Part shown: one piece after another, positions 14,434 through 24,763 of the stretch
How the letters are laid out: every line of letters starts with the position of its first letter
Numbering within the stretch: position 1 is the stretch's first letter
NCBI GenBank assembly: GCA_002812745.2
Contig: NCSJ02000070.1
Location: 91,841-155,840 of the forward strand
DNA: 64,000 nucleotides
Source: Scytalidium lignicola
Taxonomy: Eukaryota > Ascomycota > Leotiomycetes
Direction of reading: 5' to 3'
Made by a program: the position numbers and the translations under genes
Notes under the pieces: model-generated
Told to the model about the DNA's origin: nothing
Databases searched by the model: none
Seen by the model: only the letters and a program-made list of their open reading frames with translations

Positions 14434-15027
14434 TCACGCCTTTGCGTCGGCATGAAACGCCAAAATCATGTCCCCGAACTCTTCTTCGCTAGGTGCACTG
14501 TCTCCAAGCGCATCAGTCCACATACTTTCATCCTCATCCATCTCGAGACCAATGTCTTTGTCTATAAGTTCCGTTTCTAGGTCGTCAGTCCCTGCGAAGA
14601 GCTTATCGCCGCTGACGCGAGGCCCGTAATTTTCGACCGTCTTCGGCGTCGTGTCTCCAAACAGCGAATATGGTCGCCGCCGCACAGCTTTGTACTCAAA
14701 TGCGAAAATACTCTGACCCTTCAGAGTGCCTTTAGACATCACCTGTCTTGCCTCCTTCTTGGTCGCCTCATGAGCTGGGTCACCGGCGCCTGTCGAAGTA
14801 CCAGTATGAGCTTTCGTAGAGGCCGACGCGACGGGAACTTTCGCCTTCCCCGTCAGCGAAGAGTCCTGAGTGACAGTTTCCTCAAAGCTCGCGTCCTTCC
14901 AAATCAACAATCCTACGATCATATACGCTGGTTTTCCTCCTGGTGTCAACCACTCTTCCAGATCGGCCCTGACTTCGGGGTTCGCTCTCAGGTTTTGGTA
15001 CACCTCGGGATAGTTCTCAAGGCGCAT
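14434..15027 (-). pseudogene. Probable 5'-truncated gene, fungal family of unknown function
   Basis: From the ATG at 15027 the minus strand stays open for 197 residues. Recognisably protein-like segments are PEVYQNLRANPEVRADLEEW, GKPAYMIVGLLIWKD and GQSIFAFEYKAVRRR, then an acidic tail. I recall a fungal and bacterial group of proteins with the order 'tripeptide repeat edge, YMIVGL, FAFEY', but their function is not known to me. The frame continues upstream to 15255, yet that extension (MKDINILL and onward) is the antisense of a plus-strand coding fragment and is not trusted. The likely history is loss of the 5' part where another gene fragment was joined. Confidence 0.45.
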
Positions 15028-15054
15028 ACATTGCTCAGATTCAGAAGCAAAGTC

Positions 15055-15228
15055 GATGAGAAAGAAGGCAATTGGGAAGATGCGTTGAAGCACTATGGAG
15101 AAGCCCTGACTATAGAGGCGTTGGTGGCAGAGGCTCAAGGTGGGGAGATGAATCCACCAGCGGTGCAGGAGTATAGGAGGAAACATCGCGAGATGTTGAT
15201 GAGTAAGGCGAGAGAGGCAGAGGGTTGA
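15055..15228 (+). pseudogene. C-terminal fragment, MIT/TPR-like helical domain
   Basis: The plus strand reads DEKEGNWEDALKHYGEALT, then LVAEAQGGEMNPPAVQEYRR and ends KAREAEG-stop. The spacing of charged and hydrophobic residues is that of a MIT or TPR helical hairpin (compare GNWEDALxxYxEAL). There is no start codon nearby, and the opposite-strand gene fragment begins within about 30 bases, so this is a severed 3' end. Confidence 0.45.
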
Positions 15229-15273
15229 CGGCAAGAGTATGTTGATGTCTTTCATTGTGCCATTTCATGTCCC

Positions 15274-15630
15274 ATGACCTGTGGCAAGACGAGTAACTTC
15301 GTAGCTTGCCAGAACTCCATAACGTCTAGAAAAGCGTCCCTGAAACAATTTGAAAGAGACCGAGGTTCAGCATCCATCTCAAGAATAGCACTTGGAGCTC
15401 TTGATATAAACCTCGACGCCGTGATCAATCTGCACCAGGAGAGGAAAGATCCGAATGACAACATGAAGGACCATGGCAATTCATCTGCATTGAGCATACC
15501 GGAATTCATTAAGCAAATCTGGGGTGGCTTGCAGAACGACAGGGACACTTGTTCTGCTGGAATTGGGCATGAATTGGTTGAAAAATGGTATGGGACGTAC
15601 GGGGAGGCTTACACTAAAGCAGAGGGGTGA
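15274..15630 (+). pseudogene. Hypothetical small protein or gene fragment
   Basis: An open frame of 118 residues. The second half (IPEFIKQIWGGLQNDRD, HELVEKWYGTYGEAYTKAEG) looks like a genuine helical protein; the first 50 residues do not. It may be the remaining 3' part of the same damaged locus as the fragment at 15055-15228. I recognise no family. Confidence 0.35.
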
Positions 15631-16105
15631 AGACGAAGGGGATAGCTTTGTGGGATCTACTTCAGAGACGGGCATTTACACTTAGAAGAGATACTGACGC
15701 GCTTAAAGCTTTAACGTTTATATTAACACACTTTACCTGGCCGACAGAATGCGCACGTGAATTTATAGTTCTATTTTGATATTTGCTAGTATCAAGAATA
15801 TGCAATTTATTCNTTTTTTTAGCGACGGGCTTACGCACTCTGATAGTGCTACAAACTAACTAACCCCTAATACTGTAGTATAACTATTAGACTGTCATTT
15901 TATGAGATGGCTAACTTTGTGTTGAATCTCTTTAGATGTTCCGATTGAACTCAAACTTCCGACTCGAAGTCACGGGAAGCATAGTGTAACCTCACCTACA
16001 CTAACAACAGGTAGGTAGCAATGAGGCTCTACGATAAGGCAGGGTCGATTCTTCTTGTAAATGCGCACTGGACAAGAAACCTCCTGAGAACATATTTGCT
16101 AAGGC
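15631..16105. other. Intergenic region upstream of the J-domain gene
   Basis: No gene is seen. AT-rich, with an ambiguous base at a poly-T run near 15813. It must contain the promoter of the J-domain gene. Confidence 0.4.
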
Positions 16106-17350
16106 ATGGCGCCAGCACCGATTACAGAGGATTATTATATGATCCTTGAAGTGGTGCAAAATGCTACGCCCGAGCAAATCACCCAATCTTATAAACGGCT
16201 GGCGCTAAAGGTCCACCCGGATCGAAATACCAATCATGATGCTACTGAAGCTTTCCAACGGGTATGTCAATTTTCCGGGGTCAAGCTAATTCTTTTGTCC
16301 ATCGTCAAATTGTGGTGTGCTGAAACTCAAATCTTGAAGCTCGGACAAGCCTACGAGACATTGAAGGACGAAAGTAAACGCAAAGCTTACGACCACATCT
16401 ACCCCTCTATAAGACAAAGTCGCTCCTCTCCCAAAACCACGCAAACACCCCGTCCGCCTCCTGCTTCGACTCCGCAATCAAGGACACTCAGTGAAGCGGC
16501 ACAAATCATCGCACTTCAAAAGTCTAAGCAAGAACGTAGTGCACGATGGTGGACTAAGAAGAATGCCTTCGACTCCTCGATCTTCGAGCTGCAAAGAGAT
16601 ATTCAGCGGTTAGAGCAAGAAATCCAGAATTTGGAGAGTATTGTAGCTGCCGATGCGGCGAAAGATGCACAGAAGAATAGCTGGGGAACATGGTTATTGT
16701 CACCAATATACAAGAGGGTAGAAGACACTGAGGAGGAGAAAGAACGTAAGGATAGGAAAAGGCAGGAGAGAAGAATTGAGAAAGACATGAAGGAGAGGCG
16801 ACTGGGGTTAAAGAAGGCGGACTTGAAGAAAGAGGAAAGCTTGTTAAGAAAGGCGAAAGAGGAAGTGGATGCTGCGAACCTAGTCGATGATAGGAAGATA
16901 CGAGCAATTCAAGATGGGATATGGGCCAGAGAAACTCGGGAGAGGCGCGAGAGAGAAAAGGTGGAGAGAGAGAATATAGCGAGGATTTACAAACAGCAGC
17001 AAGAGCAGCGGGAGAAACAGCAGCGGGAAGCGGCAGAGGCGCTGAGGAAACAACAGGTGAAAGAGCAAGCAGCAGAACAGAAACGACAAGAGAAACAAGC
17101 CAGGAAGGGCAGCACTCGCAAACCTTCCACGTCGACCTGCAGCCACGATGGCTGGTGGCCCAAAGTACAAGGTCGTACAGCATGCCCGGAGTGCTCTGAG
17201 AGTTGGACTTATCTGCTGCAGTGCCCGGGTTGTAAGATGAAGGCATGTCCGAGATGTCAAGGTATGATACGGCGGAGGATACCGCGTAATGCGGCGAGGA
17301 CGAGGGTGAAGACTCCAACCTCAGATCCTTTTTACAACGACTACTACTAG
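16106..17350 (+). CDS. J-domain (DnaJ/Hsp40-type) protein with C-terminal zinc motif
   Basis: Residues 9-70 form a J domain: EDYYMILEVVQNATPEQI, then YKRLALKVHPDRN with the HPD tripeptide needed to stimulate Hsp70. A 78-base intron at 16262-16339 (GTATGT to TTGAAG) interrupts it. The intron is a multiple of three with no stop, so retention would insert 26 residues; removal restores AFQR-LGQAYETLKDESKRKAY and gives 388 residues. The middle is a long charged coiled coil (RRIEKDMKERRLGLKK and onward). The end carries CSHDGWWP, CPECSESW, CPGCKMKACPRC, several CxxC knuckles likely to bind zinc. This is not a classical type I DnaJ; the family occurs in Aspergillus relatives. No membrane segment is seen. 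Role beyond Hsp70 partnership is unknown. Confidence 0.88.
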   Translation: MAPAPITEDYYMILEVVQNATPEQITQSYKRLALKVHPDRNTNHDATEAFQRVCQFSGVKLILLSIVKLWCAETQILKLGQAYETLKDESKRKAYDHIYPSIRQSRSSPKTTQTPRPPPASTPQSRTLSEAAQIIALQKSKQERSARWWTKKNAFDSSIFELQRDIQRLEQEIQNLESIVAADAAKDAQKNSWGTWLLSPIYKRVEDTEEEKERKDRKRQERRIEKDMKERRLGLKKADLKKEESLLRKAKEEVDAANLVDDRKIRAIQDGIWARETRERREREKVERENIARIYKQQQEQREKQQREAAEALRKQQVKEQAAEQKRQEKQARKGSTRKPSTSTCSHDGWWPKVQGRTACPECSESWTYLLQCPGCKMKACPRCQGMIRRRIPRNAARTRVKTPTSDPFYNDYY

Positions 17351-18890
17351 GCTTGTGAAGATGAGGAGCCTCTTTTATCTCTGCTCCGCAATACGGCACT
17401 CGTTATGTCTATATAATTCAATGAGAGACTCGGTCTGAGCTTCTTATCTGCGCAATAGAATTTATCCCATGTAATAAGTTAGCTTTCTATAATCGTTTCA
17501 TAAGAGGACCCTCTTTACACTATGTGACCGAAACTACAGATCTTACTCCTCGCCATTAGGCCTCTTCCTATGCTAACTATATATCTCGCCAAACAGTCGC
17601 TACAGCCCACCTACCTCCTAGCTTATACAACTCCCGCAGCCGCAAATCAGCGGAACCTCATATCTGCGAGTGCGTTTAGCTATCAACTATTCTGCGATAT
17701 GATCTGAGCGCACATGCTGGATACACGTGTACCTTGAAGGTGAAGCGAGAGTTGGGAATCAAGTTCCGCCCGATGGAGGAGACGCTTGTGGATGCAGTTG
17801 TGAGTCTAAGGGGGTTAGAGAAGAGTTTAACATAGAGGGAGAAGACGTCGTGAAGTAAGATTCGTAATATCGTTAGCGTTGATCATTAGTCTATTATAAT
17901 TAACCATTGTTGAATAATACCAATGGGATAAAACCTAGGCTTCTTAAGCGCCTACTAAACACTGATGCTTTCTCAATATCACCATTACTCTTCTGAAGGA
18001 AAAATTCATCAAGTGCACTTGAGTCCTATTCAATCTCATATATCCCTTTCTCTAGTGGTTCAAGTTCCAGTAGCTCCTCATGATGAAAATAACTAAGTAC
18101 ACAACTATTAGATTCTAACACAGTAAGTATTAAACTTTCGTGCAGCAAATGCTGTAGTCTAAAGCTCGTTGAATTTACGAACTAGGTTTTATAGAGACAA
18201 ACAGCTTTGTTCTCTTTCCAACCTTTTATCAGGTGCCGAGGTCATGTAAATTATCAAGTTCCGGATCTTTATGCTCATTTAAAAACAATCCAAACTTAAC
18301 ATCATACATGCGATCAAACATCTTATTCGTTTTGCCTTTCAGTTCTTTCTCAACTTTCTCCCTATTTATATTTTGAAAGATTCTTCTCCTGAGCTTTCTC
18401 GGAGTACTCCTTAGGTGGTTTTCATTTTGGCATTATATAATCCTCTATAGCAGAGCGGGCTTTATTTTGAACGAAGATAAAACTCTGACGAGGCTTAGTT
18501 TGATATGAAACCATGAGAATGAAGAAAATGGAGGAAAATACTAACTTTATACTTTACTTATACTCCGTTTAAAAATTGTTTGCCCTCATGGTTTATAATT
18601 CTAGTGCATAGAGCTCAGTAAGCTTGAGCATAGTCGTTAAAACTTAACACTTTAATGAGTGACTACACACCCCCATGATGTATCATTGGCTAAAAGACTA
18701 AGATAAAAATGAGAACAGACAGCTAAGAGGCAATACTCTGACAATTTCTCAGGAGGCGTGAGCAGCTCTCGTGAGCTGGGTGAACCAAGGATGATTAAGG
18801 CCTGAATAAAGCGGCCAAGGTGACTAACTTATCTTAGACAACNAAAAAAGAAGTTTAGTGTAGTTTAACCGGCGTTAGATTGCCACAAAG
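17351..18890. other. Gene-poor region with a decayed minus-strand coding stretch
   Basis: No intact gene is seen. On the minus strand between about 17940 and 18400, patches read as plausible protein but in different frames and with stops (for example KVEKELKGKTNKMFDRMYDV, and DSSALDEFFLQKSNGDIEKA). This suggests an old gene or element body. I cannot assign a family. An ambiguous base interrupts a poly-A run at 18843. Confidence 0.4.
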
Positions 18891-19059
18891 TATCCCCTCG
18901 GGCCCCACAGGCTTTAAAAGCCTTTTTTAGCGTGGTTGCCTCAAATTTATAAACATTTTCACTGGTGCTTTAGTGTTAATCAGAGGCTTTAACTGGATAA
19001 GATCCTTGAATACAAATTTTGGCCTTACAAACTTTAAGCGAGTGGGGCCCGAGGGGATA
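18891..19059. mobile_element. MITE with 18-bp inverted ends (family B, copy 1)
   Basis: Bases 18891-18908 (TATCCCCTCGGGCCCCAC) are matched exactly in reverse at 19042-19059. Counting the outer TA as target duplication gives an element of about 165 bp with no coding capacity. A second copy with the same ends and matching subterminal bases (GGCTTTAAAAGCCTTTTTT versus GGGTTTAAAAGCTTTTTT) is at 62845-63000. Confidence 0.85.
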
Positions 19060-19242
19060 AGAGATAACTCAGTACCCAAACGGTTATCTCCACTTTGATA
19101 CATCACAGTATTTTCTACCACATACTCCGAATAGACAAGACTTAATGATTATTTGATGCATGAACGGATTATCACCACAGCGGTGGCCCACGATAATCCG
19201 TCTACTATTGTTACCGTTTGAATAAAGATAATAATTAAGCAA

Positions 19243-21182
19243 ATGAGCGAATCGCGGAAGCGAAGGTCCAAGGCTGGTTGGTGCTCCTTTGGTTTTTTAC
19301 CTATCATTGCTAAACATCTAGGGTTGCAGGCTGCGAAACCTGCCGGAGACGAAAAGTCCGTTGCAATGAGCACCGGCCAATATGTTCAGCATGCTGTCGA
19401 CTCAACTTGCCATGTTCATATCGCGTTTTGCCCCAACACGTCAATGACACGAGAGCAGAGTCGTCTATCCTCCCGTCGACGGAAGATCATGCACATCGTG
19501 ACATACGCCCAAGGCATAGCGGTTCCGAACCGGCTATAGCAGCCTCTAGGGAAGTGGCGGCTGGTTCATCCAATTTGATTACGAATCTAGGTCCACTTGA
19601 TAGCGCTCGAGTGCTACCTGTACTGCCAGAAGGTGAGAAGCGATGGTGGCTATCCAAAAGAGGAGCGGACGGATGTCTAGATATCCAGTCATTTCAGTTT
19701 GACACCGATTTTCTGAACAATATCGATGATATCTTTGAGATGGATTCACGCACAGGATTGTCACCACCAAGGACGGTGGGGATATCGGGAGACGTAGGGC
19801 CAATAATTACTCAGGATAATCTGGAAAGCAGCGGCGGCCGCTTGAGTCCTACAACTAGTTCTTGGCCGAGTAATTATGATGTCGCACACCACACACCAAT
19901 TCAAAGCATAAAGAGACCAGTCACACTTGGACTTCTGGATCAGGAACCTCTACAGCATTTTATTACCACAATGGTTCGATTTTGTGTCTTGAGAAACTGC
20001 GAGCACGATAATCTTTACATCTATATTCTTACCACGATGGGCTTGTATCATGAGTCTCTCTTTTGTGCCATGATGGCCTGGTCATCCCTTCACCTTGCAC
20101 ACCTCAGAAAACGCTCTCCCCGCGATGCAGAGTCTCGATACGAGAAAGCCATACGTCTGCTTCAGCAGGACCTGACAGAAGAATTCAATATCGATCTTCT
20201 CCTTACCACGATCTGGTTCCTCTTGCAATACCAACTTCTTCTTGCTAATGGTGTTGACAAATTTCAACAGCTGCTTAGTTGCAGTGCCGATATTATTAAG
20301 GCAGAGATTGATCGCCGTCAGACCTCAGAGACGGCTCTCAATCGCATCGGACCAATAGGCTCAATTGTTCTTGTGTGGATGAGTGCACGGGATAGCCAAG
20401 CGTCCCACTTCGGGTCAGCCAGACGGCTGCTGGGGTATTTGAAGATGTACCCAGATATCTACGATCTTGTTGACAAGTCCGATGTGTTGAAAGATCCATC
20501 GGTCAGCGCAAATTGGCCATCAGGCTCTTCTCTACAGGATGTTGAGACCCTGCAATTACAATTATGCATGCGGCTTTCTCTACGGATTCAGATAGTGCAT
20601 GGGCAAATTATTCTTCTTGGCCGCTGGAAGCCAACTATAACAGACAGTACGAGCTGGACATCCGTCCTCGTAAATCTGGAGATCCTAAAACGGGAGGTGG
20701 AAGAAGACGATTCCCCAACAGCAATTGCGGCCCTTGCTGTTGCTAAAGGCTCGCTCTGCTCCATGCCTTCTATCAGTGCTCTCGGATACAATCGTCTTTT
20801 GCTCTTATCCTCCTACTACGGGACACTGATTACATATCATACCCACAATCCTAAAAACTTATCGACCAGCGGCGAGATGATGATAGAGGCTGCAGAGTGT
20901 GCCGCCCGCATCATTCGTATCCAACAACGTGTAACTCACGCTCGACCCAATTCACCGCAGGCTTTCTGGCCAACTACTTTGTTCCATGCTGCCACTGTGA
21001 CCAAGGACCCGGTATATCAGTCATGGGTGGTTCGTACATTTGCACTAGCAGAACGATGGGGAGGCAATTTAGTGAAATCGCGTATACTGCTGGAGCATAT
21101 CCTGGATCGCCAGAATCGGTCAGGCACTAGAGTTGACTTTCTAGAAGTCATGAAGGAAACAACGGGGTATTTCGTCGTTTGA
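19243..21182 (+). CDS. Zn2Cys6 transcription factor, candidate regulator of the accessory block
   Basis: Two exons, 19243-19276 and 19330-21182, give 628 residues. The short first exon (MSESRKRRSKAG) joins at ...GGTTGCAG to give GCETCRRRKVRCNEHRP then ICSACCRLNLPC, a perfect C-x2-C-x6-C-x6-C-x2-C-x6-C zinc cluster. The donor is GTTGGT, slightly unusual, but the restored cluster makes the junction convincing. The rest is a fungal transcription-factor domain of the UGA3-like type (for example YHESLFCAMMAWSSLHLAHL). It should act in the nucleus on CGG-containing sites. It is divergent in function but adjacent (about 120 bp, tail to tail) to the deacetylase-like gene, so regulation of the 21-30 kb genes is a reasonable inference. 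Confidence 0.88.
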
Positions 21183-21302
21183 GTGGTTTAGTTTTGGAGA
21201 TTCACATCGCTTCTTCACCTTACTTTGCTACTAAAATGTAATTGAAATAACAAATGATATGATATCGGTGATATGAACTGTATAACACACCAATACCTTC
21301 AA

Positions 21303-22634
21303 TCAAGCTAGACAGCCCTTTTTGTAAGGAAATTTCTCTCTGAAATGGCTAGCAATATTCGCCCGCGTAGTTACCCAAACGCCTCCCTTCTTTGCAATAT
21401 ACTCTACAAAGTTCTGCACCGCCGTAAAGCGGCCAGGCTTGCCACTGATTCGACAGTGCAAGCCAATCGTCATCATCTTTGGCTTTCCGCGTAGACCTTC
21501 CGCATATAGGACATTAAAGGCGCTTTTAAGATACTCTTCGAAGGCGCCCATAGATCCCCATCCTGTAGGGGAACAAAACTTGAGGTCATTGCAGTCATAA
21601 CTATAGTTTTGGAAACTCAGTAAAAGAAACGTTAACAAGAAAGCAATCATCACTCACGTGTACGGTATCATGAGCATTCCTTTGGGGTCACTAGAATCCT
21701 TTTCTGCAGGCACATCTACCCAGTATGGCATGTCATCAGCATAGGTATCTGCTTCGTAGAGTAAAGGCAGGCCCTTCTCCGCAAAGACCTCGTGTACCAA
21801 TCCTTTGGAATATGGAGATAGCCGTCCGTAGTACCAGCCAACAGGATATTGACCTGTTGTCTTTTTAAGAGACGCCAGCTGACGCTCGATATACTCCTTT
21901 TCCATCTCAGGCGACATGCCATGGTAGTCAACCCACCTATCAAAATGAAATCACCATATGATTAGCCATCTTCTCAACCCAGTGACTAACTACAATTATA
22001 GGTACCTATAGGCATGCGAAGCAATTTCATGTCCACCCTTCAAACTTGCCTCAGCCACTTCCGGGTTCTTCTCCAGCGCCTGTCCAACGGCATACATCGT
22101 GACAGGAAAGCCATGAGCCTCAAAGAGCTCTAGCAAACGCCAAACACCGACTCGAGATCCATAATCATAATCGCTTTCAACGTTCACTGCTCGTTCGCCT
22201 ATGCGCGCCGGCACGTCCGGCTGCTCCCAAAGCCTGTTTTCAGACTGAAAGTCACCATTCAGTAGAGTACGCTCCGCTCCCTATGAATAGAACAAATTAC
22301 CACGCGGTTAGCCGGAGCAAATAGTGGAAAACATCATTTTCAAAAGTTCGTTCGAGTGAATATTAACAAAAGGGGGGGGGGGGGGGGGTTGGCATTGATA
22401 ATGTGTCCTAGAGTTTGAACTCTGATAAAATGAAAGAAAAATACATACTTCTTCATAGTTGATTACAAATGAGACGGCAATGCGCGCATCATTTGGCCAT
22501 TGCGGGTTGTGCGATTTACGCCCATATCCTACGTGGTCACGGGGGAAATCGTATTTTGTGCCTTGAAGGGGGTCGGCGTTGGGTGCATCGAGGGTTGATG
22601 CGATGCCATTAGGAGTGGGAGTCTTAGACGTCAT
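21303..22634 (-). CDS. PuuE/cyclic-imide-hydrolase-like polysaccharide deacetylase family enzyme
   Basis: Four exons (22634-22449, 22280-22006, 21936-21658, 21600-21303) give 345 residues in one frame. Signature segments are VSFVINYEEGAERTLL across the first junction, GHEIASHAYRWVDYHGM across the second, MLIPY-type sequence across the third, and MTIGLHCRISGKPGR near the end. This matches the PuuE branch of the NodB superfamily, which opens cyclic amides such as allantoin or cyclic imides, rather than chitin deacetylases: there is no signal peptide, so it acts inside the cell. Intron 1 contains a run of 17 G (22372-22388). The neighbouring amidase would be the natural next step for a half-amide product. 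Substrate is not determined. Confidence 0.85.
22372..22388 (+). repeat. Poly-G tract of 17 bases
   Basis: An uninterrupted run of G on the plus strand (C on the transcribed sense strand) inside intron 1 of the deacetylase-like gene. Its exact length may be affected by sequencing. Confidence 0.8.
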
Positions 22635-23514
22635 TTTCTCATATACAAGACTTAAAAGGATATTTATGTGGCACTTTTGTAATAACCAATACGTGTAAAG
22701 ACGATTATCTCTTCTTCTTCTTCTTTGGCTTCTCCTTGTAATATTTGCAGACAATGAACAGTATTCATTGCCAGCAGCAAACTGATTAGAAGTTAGACTT
22801 TATCGTTCGTTGCCCGTCGGCGGTTACTTGCTTGCCCGAATATCGATTATATAGTATCATTATGATAAGGTATGCATCGGCGAGCAAATATTAGTAAAAT
22901 GGAGTAACTGGTTCTTATGATACCCCATTTCAAGATCGTATGCCAATCGGGAAACGGCCGATTGGCCGAAACACATGTTAACCGACCACGATCGTATTAA
23001 TGTAATTAAGCAAAGATATATTTTGAGCATCGGAAGCTAACGAATCGTGGTTGATATAATTAGTCTTGAGGAGTGGGATGGTCATCTTATTACTTACTAT
23101 CTGCTCACTGATGAGCTTAGCCGATTTCATACCCCTCTTGAAGCACTTCTCAAATTGACGGTATACCTGTTATATTAATGATATTAGATACCGATAACTC
23201 AAGCATCGCAAAAGTCTTTGTCTTCATTCAAGGTTTTAACTAGCGTTTATATTCTACTTAGGTCTTTGATATTAACTACGGCAGAGTGGCTTATTATTCA
23301 GACGTTGAAAGACGTATGTATTATGGCAATCATAAAGCTTCACATAGAATTTAGACTCACTACCATCATTTAGAAACGGCACTTTCTCTATGGTTAGAAG
23401 TTTTACGTGTTAGACTACTTTGATTAATGAAGTTCTCTTAAATTATAAATATTGGATATCTATTGTCTCGTCATTCTCTTCGCGTGATTTTTCCGCTGTT
23501 TTTCGTGTCTCTGC
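22635..23514. other. Upstream region of the deacetylase-like gene
   Basis: No gene is seen. It holds TCGGC/GCCGA half-sites, including CGGCCGATTGGCCG near 22956 (a near-palindrome with two GGCCGA units) and an AGCCGA at 23119-23124. The remainder is AT-rich. Open frames at 23420-23665 are the antisense of the oxygenase 3' end. Confidence 0.45.
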
Positions 23515-24763
23515 TTATAATACTACAACCTGTGTTAGTCAAAAATGGAGGAGGAGATCGATAATAACTTGCCTCTGCCACAGTGATAGGTTCATATCTG
23601 GAAGGATTGTCCTTAGAGCAGCACGACGGAAGAACCTACGTAAATTAGTATGTTTTGGCTGGTGATTTAACTGTTTAGGGAAAGCTTACTTCGACGTAAG
23701 CATCCATGTTGAAAGAGAAGAAGAATGGCATTGAATATCTCTCTTTTCCTGAGATATTCTTGACCCGATGCACTGTGGACAGGAACTTATCATTTGAAGC
23801 ACGCATTAGGAAATCTCCTATATTCACAACAAAAGTTCCTGGAATCGCCGGAGCTGGGATCCACTCTGCGTTTGCATTTAATACATCCAATCCTCCTACA
23901 TCATCTTGGTATAGAATTGTAAAGCCTAGGAGTTTCAATATACTAATAAATCATATGATATTCAAAACTTACAAACGAAATCAGTATGGGCACCGATGCC
24001 CGTTTCATCTGTACTACTGGGGTTTTGCGGCGGATAATGGATCTTCTTCACTGATGTATTCGGAGCTGTAATCTTGTGGTCGAAGTGATGCTCATCAACA
24101 CCTAGACCAATTGCAAAGGACTGCATCATCTTGCGAGCTAGTCCGAGCATTGCCTTGTCATAGGCAAAACACTCTTGCTTGAACTTGGGATTGTCTTTAG
24201 GCCATAGGTTGTGGGAGAGGAGAGCACGCTGCTCATCCGTTAGAGTTGGCGGTATAGGATCCTGCTCAGGTTCGTAGTTGTAAAGGAATGATTCTTTTCG
24301 ATCTTATAATAGTTTCTTAGAAATTGCGTTTAGGGGTCGGGGTACAATAATTACCACCCTTAGGCTTAGAGCCGTCTAGTTGTGCGCCGTGAAGAGGTTC
24401 ATATCCACGCAGAGTTCGACTCAGGTAGATATGTTCTTGCATCTTGACCTCGGTAGGTTGATCAAAATATCTCTTGTTTGACTCTACTGTGGCGTCGACA
24501 AGTTCTTGCGGGATACCATGGTTCTTGATGTAGAAAAATCCCACATTCTCGCATGCTGTAGCGATGTCTTTAGCTACTCTCATCCGCTCATCAATATTGT
24601 CGCTATAGATAGCGCTAATATCAATAATAGGGATTTCATTGAAAGTCTTCTTCGCACGCCGGCCGTGGAGGACCTCGCGTTTAGCGCCCCAAGCTCCATC
24701 GTAAAAGAAGTATACATATTCTGGGTCTTCGACCTCGGTCTTGGTAATGGTGTTGGTTGACAT
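23515..24763 (-). CDS. 2-oxoglutarate/Fe(II)-dependent oxygenase (isopenicillin-N-synthase-like fold)
   Basis: Five exons give 350 residues: 24763-24355, 24302-23973, 23925-23690, 23635-23573 and 23529-23515. The N-terminal half has IPIIDISAIYSDNI and NVGFFYIKNHGIP, typical DIOX_N sequence. The iron site is HTD in GIGAHTDF plus the histidine in STVHRV; the oxoglutarate-binding arginine is in KERYSMPFFF (RxS). Such enzymes hydroxylate small molecules, including pyrimidines and secondary metabolites. The last intron would use a GC donor (GCAAGT ... CTAACACAG), leaving the tail VVVL; without it the frame stays open into a longer tail. An upstream in-frame ATG at 24784 exists. It lies between the deacetylase-like and amidase genes, all on the minus strand, suggesting a shared pathway. 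Confidence 0.9.

Noticed and set aside
15028..15255. N-terminal 76 codons of the minus-strand frame ending at 14434
   Set aside because: They are the antisense of a convincing plus-strand helical fragment (GNWEDALKHYGEAL), so a start at 15027 is preferred and the gene is treated as truncated.
16554..17399. 281-codon minus-strand open frame opposite the J-domain gene
   Set aside because: It is a shadow of the purine-rich coiled-coil coding region; its serine/proline/leucine-rich translation is typical of such antisense frames.
21303..22634. Chitin deacetylase of the cell wall
   Set aside because: There is no signal peptide, and NYEEG and GHEIASHAYRW fit the PuuE branch rather than secreted chitin deacetylases.
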